Shown: positions 23,161-34,255 of the stretch, piece after piece
Numbering within the stretch: the stretch's first letter is position 1
Layout of the letters: the number at the start of each line of letters is the position of its first letter
Assembly (NCBI RefSeq): GCF_900497805.2
Contig: NW_020954719.1
Location: 5,701,699-5,765,698 of the forward strand
Length of the DNA: 64,000 bases
Source of the DNA: Vombatus ursinus
Taxonomy: Eukaryota > Chordata > Mammalia > Diprotodontia > Vombatidae
Direction: 5' to 3'
The notes under the pieces: model-generated
Database searches by the model: none
What the model was told of the DNA's origin: nothing
Seen by the model: the letters and a program-made list of their open reading frames with translations, nothing else
Position numbers and translations under genes: made by a program

Positions 23161-23731
23161 TCTCACATTTATACTTTTTCTAATTTTTGTTTGACTATGG
23201 ATTTGGATAAATGGGGTTTCTTTGCTCATTACTATGTGTTCACTGGAGAATTGGTTTCTGGTGGGAAGAAAGTTAAGCCTTAGACATAAAGCTTAGGGTC
23301 CTCCTCCTTCCAATGAATGAAACAGTAATCCGAAGTTAGATTGACCCTGAAAAAACATCCCCTAGAGTAACTATATTTAAGCAAATAAATATCGTTCTAG
23401 CCTAGTACTCCCTCTTTCTTAAGAGACAACAGTGATCAAATGACTGGCCCAAAACCTCCTGCTTTTCCTCCTGGCAAGAATTAAAGTGTTCCTTGGAGAA
23501 AGGGGGAAGGGAGAGATAGTGGAGAAGAAGCTAGAGACGTCTATTCTACTTCCTTGTGAGCCCCACAATGACACCTCCATGCTACATATAAAGGATATTA
23601 TAATAAGCAAACTTTTTGTGAACTTTTGAATGACATATATTCATTTCATTCTAATATGAATTAGAATTTCATTCTAATATCAGACCTAAATTACCAGAGT
23701 GGTCAGGCCCATGACAATTCTCTAAAATCTT

Positions 23732-23867
23732 TTTTTTTTTTTTGGCTAGGTAGTGGGGTTAAGTGACTTGCCCTGGGTCACACAGCTAGTAAGTGTTATG
23801 TATCTGAGACCAGTTTTGAACTCAGGTCCTCCTGAATCCAGGGCCAGTACTCTATCCATTGTGCCCC
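23732..23867 (-). repeat. short-form marsupial SINE with perfect 17-bp duplication
   Basis: The antisense copy runs from a poly-T end through GGGTTAAGTGACTTGCCCTG to CATTGTGCCCC. CAATTCTCTAAAATCTT occurs at 23715-23731 and again at 23868-23884, an exact 17-bp target duplication. This marks it as one of the younger insertions here. Confidence 0.92.
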
Positions 23868-24194
23868 CAATTCTCTAAAATCTTTGGAAGGCTTCCAAAG
23901 TCTCTGTAATCCTCTAAGATTAAACTATGGAGAAGACAGAGAGAAAGAAGGTAAAGAGAAACTTCCTTCTTGTTAGAGCTGTCTAGTTTTTTTTTATGAA
24001 GAAACATTATGAAGATAATTCCATGAGGAATCATCTGTGAAGAGCCTGTTGTCCTCTTGTGGCCAGAGAGCAGCTAAGAGAGGGCAATAGCCCTCAATTT
24101 TCCTTAAGTTGAGTCATCTTTGAATACATGGTATAAATCCAACTTGATCATAATAAATGAGTTGGGTGGAGGCAGGAAGAAGCGGCTTTAGTCT

Positions 24195-24425
24195 TTTTTT
24201 GGCCAGGATTTTATTTATAATTTTTAATCAATATTTATTAATAACATTGGTCTATTGTTCACTTTATTTATTATTCCATAGTTTATTTATTAGGACTATG
24301 TCGTATGAAAGGAGTTTAATAGAGTGCTTTTTTAATTTTTGAAAAAATATTTATAGGTTAGTTTTTGATCATTCTTTAGTAATTTGATAGAATTCTTCTG
24401 TAAATCCATCTGGACCAGGGCTCAC
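24195..24425 (-). mobile_element. L1 ORF2 fragment (RT region)
   Basis: In antisense the text encodes PDG-like (CCATCTGGACCAGG at the right end) then, leftward, INID and KILAK-like residues of the L1 reverse transcriptase (TTAATCAATATTTATTA, GGCCAGGATTTTATT). It is internally shortened and disrupted. Only a small part of ORF2 survives. Confidence 0.65.
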
Positions 24426-24429
24426 CCCT

Positions 24430-25915
24430 TATTTCTGTCTTCTTTCCTTTAGAACAAGATCTTGTGAGGTCTGAAAAGGCAGCTGGCATCTTCCCCTTCC
24501 TGGGCACCCAAGCAGCTGGGTATCAACTACTGGAGTTGTTGTGGTGGAAAAAACAGCAAAAGCATACTAGCCAGCCAAGAGAAGGAGAGTTTCCCACACA
24601 GATAGACGATACCAGAAAGAAAAGGACCCACTTGGCATTGATATGGCTATACTTAGTGGATGTGAAACATCAAATGAGCAGGCCTGTTGCAAATGCCCCA
24701 GAGAGACCTGAATAATAGCTTCTTAAAATGATCGTAATCATTCTGAGATTATTGGTGAGCAACCGCTTCCTGTGTGGTAATAAAACTGCCTGTTCCGTAT
24801 CTGATTCATGTTTGTATTCCAGGTACCTTTTTTTTTAATTCCACCCTTCAAAGAAGGACATATCTCTGGGTCCATTCCCTCCCAGAACCTCAAATGATCT
24901 GGGTTTCAGATGCTCGTAGGAGCTCTGTTTCCCTTCTTCCAAGGCAAAGTGTTGTTAATAGAGGCACAAGACTGTCTCAGAGAAGGTGGTCCCACAGAAC
25001 ACTGGATTTTGAGTGCTGGTAAAGGCAATTGTCACTAATATCTTTTGCCTCTGTTGCAGTGGTACCTGTGAACATAGCCACACCCACAAGTTTCCAGAAA
25101 AGAATGCAGTAGCTCCCTCGGAAAGGGGGAACATATGTCAGCTGTGTGCAGTATTTGAGATCTGAAGGAGATGAGATCTAGTGGTCCCTGGAAGTTTGGA
25201 GATTGGAAGAGCAGAGAAGATTGTGGCCAGGAGGCACAATACAGTGTAGAGACTATGTAATGCAGTGGAAAATAAGCATTATTTTTCACAGCAGGCATAT
25301 GGGTCTGTAGCAGTTTAATAGGATAGCTAGTAGATTCTACTCCCCCTATTAAGTATAGTGGCTGAAAAATATCTTTTGCCTACCTTCTCCCCTTCCTCTT
25401 TTTTTTTTGTAGGCAGAGCTGAAAAAACAGTAACTACAATTAGATTTTAAAGGTATTTTGTAAGCCTGATTCTCTTTTTAAATATTAATTTGTTCCCACT
25501 GTCTATGAGTATGTCATCACTTGGAATCAGAGTGTGCATGGAAGGACAGTATTAAAGGATTTTATGTTTCACAAATTATGTCTAAGATCCTGCAATTCTG
25601 GCTGGTGGTAAAGAACTCCTTGGAGTCACATTTTAGCACTATGAACAATCTTACAAGGTTCTCAAACAGAACCTTAAAATTTGAACTTCGAGGTCTCTTA
25701 CATTTCCCCTGGAAGATTAAGCCCTTACAATAGGTTACCAGAGGGTTATGAGGGTTATGAGTACAGGTCCTGGAGCTCTGATGAAACGTAAAGGAAGTGA
25801 GTAGTTTAAGGCTATAGCAACACCTAGTGTTACAAAAAGGGAAGTTCGTCCTTGGATCATTTTTCTACAGTTTTATTTCTTTTCTTTGGATTGGGAGTAA
25901 TTAGCATTTCAATGC
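24430..25915. other. unannotated intergenic stretch
   Basis: No exon, RNA gene or nameable repeat is visible. Confidence 0.35.
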
Positions 25916-26340
25916 TTGGCTTTTTTTTTTTTTCTTGCTTTGTTTGTTTTTAAAGCAGGACTGCTTGTTTTATTATACAAGCAGTTTTTTTCTCCCAGTG
26001 CTACAATGATTTTAATTTTAATCTTTTATTTTTTCTTGTCCTCTGCATTTTTATTTTAACATAATTGATTTATTTGTTTTCTTTTATTGCTTGAACTGAA
26101 TTTAGCCCAATCCTGGCAACCTTTGAGGAAGATTACTGTGTATTGATAATTATTTTAATCCTAGTTTTGTACTTTTTTGCACTTTTTTGACAGGATAATT
26201 TTATTTCTAGTAAGATGATACATAATTTTTCTCTCCCTCATCAAAATTATCATTAGAATTTTCTTTTGCTATTAATTCTGTGATTTTATTTTTGTTTTTT
26301 TCTTTTGTTTTGACAATTCTTCTACTTTCTTTTAGTGAAT
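25916..26340. other. T-rich, AT-rich block
   Basis: Very T-rich on the plus strand with many TTTTATTTT-type runs. It may be eroded antisense LINE sequence, but no motif settles that. Confidence 0.3.
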
Positions 26341-27259
26341 TATTTTCAAATTAAATTTATGGGTAACCTGCTATTAGCGGAGGGTATAATGCCAGGGGTC
26401 TAAAACCCCATTCAGGTGAAGCATTCCAGTTAACACAAGGAAGTTTACTTTGTCCTAATACCTCAAGGACTTGAAACAAGGATACAATAGGAGTTAGCTT
26501 TCTGAATTCAGCCTCCCTCATCTCCATATAGAAAGCTATCTGGTCACAGGGCAAGGGCACGATGCCTCACGTGATCTTCAGACATTGACGAAGTTGGAAG
26601 ACTCCATGTGGGTGAGATTTTTTATGATCTTAGGTGACAAAGAAGCTGCATCAAGTCCTGGGGGGGTGGGGGGTGGGAGGGTCAGCTTTGTTGCCTTTTA
26701 GGAAGGTCCTATCACATACTATCTCATGGTGGCAAGGTGCCAAGGATCTTCAAGAGGACCTTTCATTATGTAAAAATACTTTCAGGGCTTTTACTGGACA
26801 GTTTTATAGGAAGTACTAAGAGAAAAAAGAAAAAGAAGGAAAAAAAAAAAACTACAATCTTCCTGCCCATTCTATAGAAAACTTCCCCTCTCTCCCCATT
26901 CAAAGTCACCAAAGGAAAAAAGGAGAAAGAAAAAAAATGTGGATCCAGAAATCCTAGACTTTTTCTCCCTCCCCCCTATTTTACCAGTTTGGGACAGATT
27001 GGATGCCAATTGTGTTGGGTGGGTGCTCTGACTGAACCCAATTAGATAGGCACAGTCATTACAGGAATAATATGGTACTTTGTCCAGCATGACATGACGT
27101 CACCACCCCAATGTTCATATTGGCATGGGACCTACTCCCAAACTTCTGCTGTTCTCTGATTGGTAATGACATGTCCCACAGACATGAAGTGAAGTGGAAG
27201 GTATTGACAAAACTCCTCCATTGGTCCTGACCCCGAAAGGGAGAGTCTGTAATCATAGA

Positions 27260-27362
27260 TTGTGAGCTCCTAGAGGTCTTTTGACTTTCTTTGTATCCCC
27301 AGAGTTTATGCCTGACACATAGTAGGCACTTAATAAATGCTTATTGATTGTCTGACTAACTC
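27260..27362 (+). repeat. L2-type 3' end
   Basis: GTGAGCTCCTAGAGGTCTTT, TTTGTATCCCCAGAGTTTAT, CATAGTAGGCACTTAATAAA and TGCTTATTGATTG are the familiar end of L2 and the SINEs that share its tail. Confidence 0.7.
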
Positions 27363-28588
27363 TAGACCCACAGACACTACTCAAGAATCAGAGTGTAGAT
27401 AAAGATATTCTCTGCCCTCTCCCTCAAGGCTTTTCATATAGCCACATAGCCTGGAGCTGAGCCCCCTGAAAGGACTTGCCAGGATCCTCATTCCCCTAGG
27501 TTATCCCATGTTACTGGATCAGCAGCTGCTAAAGTCCAATTGTGTATGCCTGTCTTGTGGTGGATAGAACCATTGGTAAACCAGGCAAAATGGCATTCCT
27601 CAGGAGCCAAGTCCTAGTAGGTGGGGACCCATTGGCCTAGTAGAAGAGGCAGGACTCCAGGATTTGGACCAGAAGCTCCAATCTCTGGCATAGTTACTAT
27701 CTGTTTTTGAATGGTACTAACTCCAGAGGGACTCAGGCAAACATGATTTTTAATGTACCATTTTCATTTAGCCTCCCATGCTCTATCCATCTTTATAGGA
27801 AGCAACTTATAATAGGGGACTCTGGACAAATGGTGATTATATTGTCCAGTATCATCTGTTCAGTAGCAATTAAGGTCCAGTTAACAGGAAAGAAATTTAT
27901 TTTCAAAAATTATATAGTGAATGGCCCCTTTGGGGAACTTGGAACTCTAGAAACCTAACAGTCACTTATAACAGAATCAATTCTTGTGGCTGCCAAAGAC
28001 TCCACTTGACCTGGTATTTATGGATAGAGACCTCCAGAAACATGGGCCTTGCAGGGTCACAAGAGCCCATGTGGACAGACTGCTGGACAGCCTGTTTACA
28101 TCTTCCAGGGTTATAGTCTTTTCTGGGACCCTCTTCTGGAAAGAGGTAGACTTACAGGTGACTCAGTAAATGGGGCAATCAGGATACCCAGGTGAGGAAT
28201 ATGAGTTCTCCAAAAGAGTACAATAAGTCTGTAGGTTTCCTTCTTGGATTATGGAGGAAAAAAATGTCAGTAGTTTATTTGGGGCTGGGCTTGGAATCTT
28301 CTGCATTCCTTAAAACTCGACTGAATAGGCTTGGCTCTTGATTTTCACTTGTCCCTCATATGGGCCACCATTTGCCCTCAACATTATGTCATCAATGAAG
28401 TGATGTACATCAGTGCCCTCAAGAAGGGAGGTCTCTTTCAGATCTCTGTCCATCGTAATCTGGCAGAAGAGTATGAGAGAAAGTTCAGGTATCCCTGGGA
28501 AAGGACAGTGAAGGTATATTGAATTCCTTCCCACGTGAAAGAAAACTATTCCCAACTAGTGTTAGCCACGGGAATAGAGAACCAAACA

Positions 28589-30755
28589 TTTGTTGTTGTT
28601 CAGTCATTTAGTTATGTCCAACTCTTCGTGACCCCAAGTACTATAGCATGCCAAGCCCTTCTGTCCTCCACTATTACTCAGTCTGTCCAAGTTCATGTTC
28701 ATTACTTCCATGACACTTTCTATCCATTTCATCCTTTGCTGTCTTTTCCTTTTGCCTTCAATCTTTCCCAACATCAGGAACTTTTCCAATGAGTTCCATC
28801 TTCTCTTTATTCAGCCAAAGTATTTAAGCTTCAGCTTCAGTATTTCACCTTCCAGTGAATAAAAAAATTATTTTTTTTTAATATTGACTGATTTGATTTC
28901 CTTGCTTTCCAAGGGACTCTCAAAAGTCTTCTCCTGCACCACAATTCAAAAGTGTCATTTCTGCAGTGCTCAGCTTTTTTTAATAGTCCAAGTCTCATGG
29001 TTGTACTGAAAAACAATAGCTTTGACTATACGGACCTCTGTTGACAAGGTGAAATCTCTGCTTTTTAGTTTACTGTCCAGATTTGCCATAGCTTTCCTTC
29101 CAAGGAGCACATGTCTTTTAATTTCATGGCTACAGTCACCATCTGCAGTGATATTTGAGTCCAAGAATATAACATCTGATACTGCTTCCATTTCTTCTCC
29201 CTCTATTTACCAGGAAGAGATGGGACCAGTTGCCAAGATCTTGAGTTGTTGTTGTTGTTGTTTTTTATGTTAAGCTTCAAGCCAGCTTTTACACTTTTCT
29301 CTTTCTTTCTCATCAAGAGGCTTCTTAATTCCTCTTCACTTTTTGCCATCAGAGCGGTATCATCTACATATCTGAGATTATTCATATTTCTCCCAACAAC
29401 CTCAATTCTAGCATTTGATTCATCCAGTCTGTCATTCCATGTGATGTACTCTGTATATAACTTAAATAAATAAGGTGACAATATGAATGTTTTGTCATAT
29501 TCCTTCTCCAATCTTAAACTAATCAGTTGTTCCATGTTCACTTCTAACTGTTGTTTCTTGGACCACATGCAGGTTCCTCAGAAGGTAAGTAAGATGATCT
29601 GGTACTCCCATTTCTTTGAGGACTAGACACATTTTCCTGTGATCCACACAGTTAAAGGCTTTAATGTAGTCCTGTTATTATACACCTTTGCTTTCTCCGT
29701 AATCCAGAGAATGTTGGCAATTTGGTCTCTAGTTCCTCTGACTCTTTGAAAACCAACCTGCTCTTCTGGTAATTCAGTTTCCTGGCATGACGCTGGTATA
29801 TACAGCATGCTTGCCCAGGTTCTGGATAATGGACAGTGCTCTCATGCTTTCCCAAGTCACCAATGGAGTGAAACAAGGCTGTGTGCTTACTCCCATGCTT
29901 TTTAGCCTGATGTTTTCAGCCATGTTGTCAAATGTCTTCAATGAGGACGAGCATGGCATCAAGGTCAGCTACCTCACTGATGGCAAATTCTTCAACTTGA
30001 AAAGGCTACAAACCAAAACCAAAGTGGAGGGAGTGTTAGTGCATGATTTTCTGTTTGCAGATGACTGTGCACTCAATGCAGCCTCTGAAGCTAAGATGCA
30101 ACAAAATATGGATCAATTCTCTGCTGCTTGTACTAATTTTGGCCTAAAAACACCAAGAAAACACAGGTGCTCCATCAACCACCACCACACTTTCCATATG
30201 TGGAACCACTGGTCACAACAAATGGAGAAGTTTTGAATTCGGTGGATAAGTTCACTTACCTTGGTAGTGTACTTTTGAGGGATGTATACTTTAATAATGA
30301 GGTTGACATATGCAGTGCCAGAGCTAGCTCAGTGTCTGGGAGGCTCTGAAGGAAAATGTGGGAGAGAAGAGATATTAAACTGACTACCAAACTGAAGGTC
30401 TACAGAGCCATTGCACTGACGTCATTGTTGTATTCCTATGAAACCTGGATAATATGCCAGCACCACGCCAAGAAACTGAATTCTTAGTCCATGTATTGCT
30501 GAAGCCAATATTAAGCATACTTGCTGGTGTATGAAATGAGTTCAATGGTTCAGTGACTTGAACATTCCTTGGCATTGCCCTTCTTTAAGACTGGGATGTA
30601 AACTGATCTTTTCCAACCCAGTGGCCACTGTTGAATTTTCCAAATTTTCTGGTCTATTGAGTGCAGCACTTTAACAGCATCATATTTCAGGGTTTTAAAT
30701 AGCTCAGCTGGAATTTCATCACTTCTACTATCCTTATTGTGTCTGGGAAAACTCA
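28589..30755 (-). mobile_element. BovB-type RTE LINE, truncated, split by another LINE piece
   Basis: The left end on the plus strand, TTGTTGTTCAGTCATTTAGT then TATGTCCAACTCTTCGTGAC, is the complement of the characteristic BovB 3' end. Minus-strand reading gives BovB ORF2 landmarks in order from the right: GFQRVRGTRDQIANILWI (29715-29755), RYVDDTALMAKSEEELRSLL (29330-29400), and FLDSNITADGDCSHEIKRH with LKSRDFTL (29030-29165). The far right (30484-30755) is more upstream BovB sequence. The 5' part of the element is missing, and the reading frame is interrupted by stops and by a 0.68-kb insert at 29808-30483. It sits in the retroviral relic. Confidence 0.88.
29808..30483 (+). mobile_element. 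RTE-like LINE internal piece inside the BovB copy
   Basis: The plus strand encodes an RT segment (NGVKQGCVLTPMLFSLMFSA, HDFLFADDCALNAASEAKMQ) followed by DKFTYLGSVL, ARASSVSGRL and YETWIICQHHAKKLN-like text. It is the same family as the LINE at 11920-13328, whose minus/plus parts align to it. Both ends are abrupt and it has no 3' tail. BovB sequence flanks it on both sides in the opposite direction. Confidence 0.82.
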
Positions 30756-30873
30756 AAGGTAAAGTGATTCTGGTGGGGTTCTACCCAGAAGACAGGATCT
30801 AATTACCTCTGAGGCAGACTAAGCATAGAGTATGGCAGGGCTTTACATAAACCTAATGGATCAAACCCATTTT

Positions 30874-31067
30874 TTTTGTTTGTTTGTAGGTTGTTTTTTT
30901 TTTTTGTTGTTGTTGTTGTTTTGCTTTTTGGAGTGAGGCAATTGGGGTTAAGTGACTTGCCCAGGGTCCCACAGCTAGTAAGTGTCAAGTGTCTGAGGCC
31001 AGATTTAAACTGAGGTCCTCCTGATTCCAAAGCCGAAGCTCTATCCACTGCGCCGCCTAGCTGTCCC
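30874..31067 (-). repeat. short-form marsupial SINE with 13-bp duplication
   Basis: The antisense copy has a T-rich/GTT-repeat end, GGCAATTGGGGTTAAGTGAC in the middle, and ends CGCCGCCTAGCTGTCCC. TCAAACCCATTTT occurs at 30861-30873 and 31068-31080. It lies in the retroviral relic. Confidence 0.92.
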
Positions 31068-31147
31068 TCAAACCCATTTTCTTTAGGAACTTCACTGCCT
31101 GCCACATATATCCCCACTGTGGACTTGGCTGCAATAGGAATGCATCA

Positions 31148-31490
31148 TTATGGGACCAGGTGCAAAGAACTTCCTATCTCAGCCACCTAAGAAGGAACAA
31201 AGAATATTTCCCATCTGGATCCTTTACTAAATTTAGCTGATTCTATAAAGTGAGTTGATGAGTTCCACTTGGTTAACAAATCTTCAGAGAGCTCCCCCAG
31301 CCTATGGAGGCTAGATGTGGAGAGTCTCTCAGCATTGACTCCATTAGACCATGACCTCAGGATCTCTGGTGACTCCTCAAGCTTCTGTTTGAACTTTTCC
31401 AGAAATCACCTTTTCTGGAGATGGCCCACTCACTCCCTATTCTTTTAGAGCAGGGAGTCTTTCTCCCAGGATCAGTAATAGGATAAGCCT
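31148..31490. repeat. left arm of an inverted repeat (intact copy)
   Basis: Its reverse complement matches 32605-32869 continued at 39476-39548. Shared blocks include TAGGGAGTGAGTGG, AGGTCATGGTCTAATGGAG, AGAATCAGCTAAATTT and CCTTCTTAGGTGGCTGAGAT. This arm lacks the HAL1 insertion and so preserves the empty site. It lies in the presumed upstream part of the retroviral relic. Confidence 0.8.
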
Positions 31491-32604
31491 TGAACCTTCT
31501 TTTGATGAGAGTTCCCAAATTTCTACCTCATTCACTCTCCTGTTTTATGGCTCCCATTACAGGAAGCACTGGAATTTCTAGGTAAGAGACTACAGGGTGG
31601 GTTTCCAGCTGTGGTCTGTCAGTGCTCCCCCCCCAATCAGGACAGGTTTATATGTCTGGATAAACTACTTATACTTGCTTCCTCACAACCTAAAAATGAA
31701 GCCCAACATTTGGCTCTTTGGGTTTTGGAGGAAAATTACATGAACTACTTAGGCATCTTTAGGCCTTCTCTTTTGAGTGAATCCTAGAATAGACTATGGC
31801 TCTGGAAGACCTAAAGTGGATCATGAAGAAGTCTCTTTTCCTGGGCTCTTTATGCCCCAAAGGGAGGTTTTTGGAGGTTTCTGTCCATAAAGATCAGACT
31901 GACTGAAGCCTTTTAGGCAAACACCTCAGGAGGCCAGACCAGATGTCTTAGGCTATGGAACTGAAGTGGTCATGTGTTATTTGTTGTTGTGAAACTGAAG
32001 TGGTCACATTCTATACCATCTTTGGAAAACAATTATTCACCCGTTTCTGTGTTCTCATTGATACTAGATGATAGGAAAAGGGGCATAAGAGGACTCTATT
32101 ATTAAATGAAAATGATATATTCAAGATCACAATTGTCTGGGTCCTCCAGGTGACATAGCCCCAAGTAAAGAGTTTGTGATTCAGCCAGAGGCTGAATTCT
32201 TCGATCTCAGTTCTGGGACTTTGCTTCTTGAGCTAACCCATTGGGCCATACTGATGAGGATCTGGCTCTTGAGGAATACTGTTTTGCCTAGTTCACCATT
32301 GTCTCATCAGACAATGGAAGAGACATACCAACTGGACTTTGGTGCTTACTAAAAGTATAATGAGGGATACGTGGAGTAATGGAGGTCCTGGCAAGTGATT
32401 CAAGTAAATAAAATTATAACACCCATAACTGGCATATGAAAAAAGGTAGAGAGATGAGGTAGATATAATTTTCAACTGTTCTGATTTCTGGGTGATAAGC
32501 ATGCGTTTTCTGGGGCTTAGAGATACTAGGACTAGACAATCAAGAGCTCTCATCTTTGGGGTCAAGACCAATGGAGAAATAAGAATAAGAAAGCTCTAGG
32601 GCTA

Positions 32605-32869
32605 GGTTAATCCTATTACTGCTCCAGGGAAGACAGTGATTCCCTGCCCTGAAGGAATAGGGAGTGAGTGGACTTTCTCCATCTAGGGTGACTTCAGGAG
32701 AAGTTCAAACAGAAATCTGATGAGTCACTGGAGCCCCTGAGGTCATGGTCTAATGGAGCATTTCTGAGAGGCTCTCCGCTGCTGAGCTTGCATAGACTGG
32801 GAAAGCTCTTTGAAGACTTGTCAAGTAAGTGAACTTCATCAATTTACTTTTACAGAATCAGCTAAATTT
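32605..32869. repeat. right arm of the inverted repeat, part 1
   Basis: This is the inverted counterpart of 31148-31490. It ends in the 17-bp CAGAATCAGCTAAATTT at 32853-32869, where the HAL1 element was inserted. The arm resumes at 39476. Confidence 0.8.
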
Positions 32870-32957
32870 ATTTATTTTGTTTTATTTTTAAAAATTTATT
32901 TAGTATTCTATTTTTTCCCAGTTATATGTAAAAACAATTTTTAACACTTGTTTTTAA

Positions 32958-33115
32958 GGGGCAGCTAGGTGGCACAGTGGATAGAACACTGGCTTTGCAG
33001 TTAGGAGGACCTGAGTTCAAATCTGGCCTCAGACACATTACACTCACTAACTGTGTGACTTTGGGCAAGTCACTTAACCCCGACTGCTTCACCAAAAAGC
33101 AAAAACGTAAACAAA
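32958..33115 (+). repeat. short-form SINE in HAL1 3' UTR
   Basis: It begins GGGGCAGCTAGGTGGCACAG and ends in an A-rich AAAAGCAAAAACG tail. Flanks AACACTTGTTTTTAA (32943-32957) and AACATTTGTTTTTAA (33116-33130) form a 15-bp duplication with one mismatch. Confidence 0.92.
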
Positions 33116-33931
33116 AACATTTGTTTTTAAAACTTTGAGTTCCAAATTCTCTCCCTTCCTCCCTCCCCACTCTCCCTCATTGAGAAGGCAAGCAATTTTA
33201 TGTAGGTTGTACATGTGTAGTCATGCAAAACATTCATACTAGTCATATTGTGAAAGAAAACATAGATCAAAAACAAACAAACTCAAGAAAAATAAAGTAA
33301 AAAAAAAAAGGATGCTTCAATCTGTATTCAGACATCATCAGTTCTTTCTCTGGGGTTAGATAGCATTTTTCCTAAGTCCTACAGAGTTGTCTTGGATCAC
33401 TATGTTGTGAAAGTCATTCACACTGATCACCTTATAATCTTGCTGTTGCTTTGTACAAAGTACATTTCAGTTTGCATCAGCTCATGTAAGTCTTTCCACG
33501 TTTTTCTGAGAGCATCCTGCTTGCTCATCATTTCTTATAGTACAATAGTATTCTATCATAATCACATACCACAATTTAGTCAGCCATTCCCCAGTTGATG
33601 GGCATCCCCTCAATTCCCAATTCTTTGCCACCATAAAAGAGCTGCTATAAATATTTGTGTACATATAGGTCCTTTTCCTCTTTGTTTTTTATCTCTTTGG
33701 GGATACACACCTAGTAGTGGTTTTGCTGGTCAAAGGGTATGCATGGTTTTATAGCCCTTTGGGCATAGTTCCAAATTGCTCTTCAGAATGGTTGAATCAG
33801 TTCACAACTCCATCAACAATGCATTAATGTCTCATTTTCCCCACATCCCCTCTAATATTTGTCATTTTCCTCTTCTGTTCCATTAACTAATCTAATAAGT
33901 ATGAGGTAATACCTCAAAATTCTTTTAATTT

Positions 33932-34098
33932 GGGGCAGCTAGGTGGCGCAGTGGATAGAGCTCTGGTCTTAGAGTCAGGAGGACCTGAGTTCAAATCGAC
34001 CTTAGACACTTGACACTAACTACCTGTGTGACCCTGGGTAGGTCACTTAACCCCAATGGCCTAAGCAAAAAAAGAAAAGAAAAAAAAAAGAAAAAACA
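33932..34098 (+). repeat. short-form SINE in HAL1 3' UTR, first of an adjacent pair
   Basis: GGGGCAGCTAGGTGGCGCAG start, GTCAGGAGGACCTGAGTTCA middle, long AAAAAAGAAAAG tail. A second copy follows 11 bp later in the same direction. Confidence 0.88.
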
Positions 34099-34109
34099 TG
34101 CCTTTCTTT

Positions 34110-34255
34110 GGGGCAGCTAGGTGACGCAGTGGATAGACCACCGGCCGTGGAGTCAGGAAGGCCTGAGTTCAACTCTGGCCTCAGACACATATAACACTCA
34201 CTAGCTGTGTGACCCTGGGCAAGTCACTTAACCCCATTGCCTAGCCAAAAAAAAA
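34110..34255 (+). repeat. short-form SINE in HAL1 3' UTR, second of the pair
   Basis: GGGGCAGCTAGGTGACGCAG start, CCTGGGCAAGTCACTTAACC and a ten-A tail. Its insertion next to the A-rich tail of the first copy fits A/T-rich target choice. Confidence 0.88.

Larger units (their letters stand above)
22500..24060 (+). repeat. right member of the second LTR-like pair, split by SINEs
   Basis: It repeats blocks of 21395-21715 (GCTGATGACTAGATTTCATT at 22605, AATATCAGACCTAAATTACC at 23678). It holds AATAAATTTTTC near 22730, as a poly(A) signal in an R region might. Three SINE insertions (22742-23160 and 23732-23867) break it up. The family is not recognised. Confidence 0.35.
26345..32600 (-). mobile_element. 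broken endogenous retrovirus relic, minus orientation, interrupted
   Basis: Two pol landmarks read on the minus strand in the expected order: a reverse-transcriptase active-site motif FIDDIM near 28405-28425 and an RNase H start FTNGS near 27575-27590. The segment at 26345-27250 has no coding sense and lies where a 3' LTR would be, so it may be an LTR. The right part (30760-32600) is probably the upstream internal region but shows no clear motif. The copy carries a BovB LINE (28589-30755) and a SINE (30874-31067) and is extensively broken with many disruptions. Its age is old, judging by decay and by the nested, themselves decayed insertions. Family not assigned. Confidence 0.6.

Noticed and set aside
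28310-28555. Open frame with a FIDD motif as a possible cellular gene
   Set aside because: The motif is the retroviral RT active-site region within a broken retroviral relic.
29203-30236. Open frames with reverse-transcriptase motifs
   Set aside because: Parts of two dead LINEs (BovB type and RTE-like), not host genes.
32958-33040. tRNA genes at SINE heads throughout the window
   Set aside because: The heads keep box A/B-like text but not a foldable tRNA cloverleaf, and they continue into SINE bodies and A tails.
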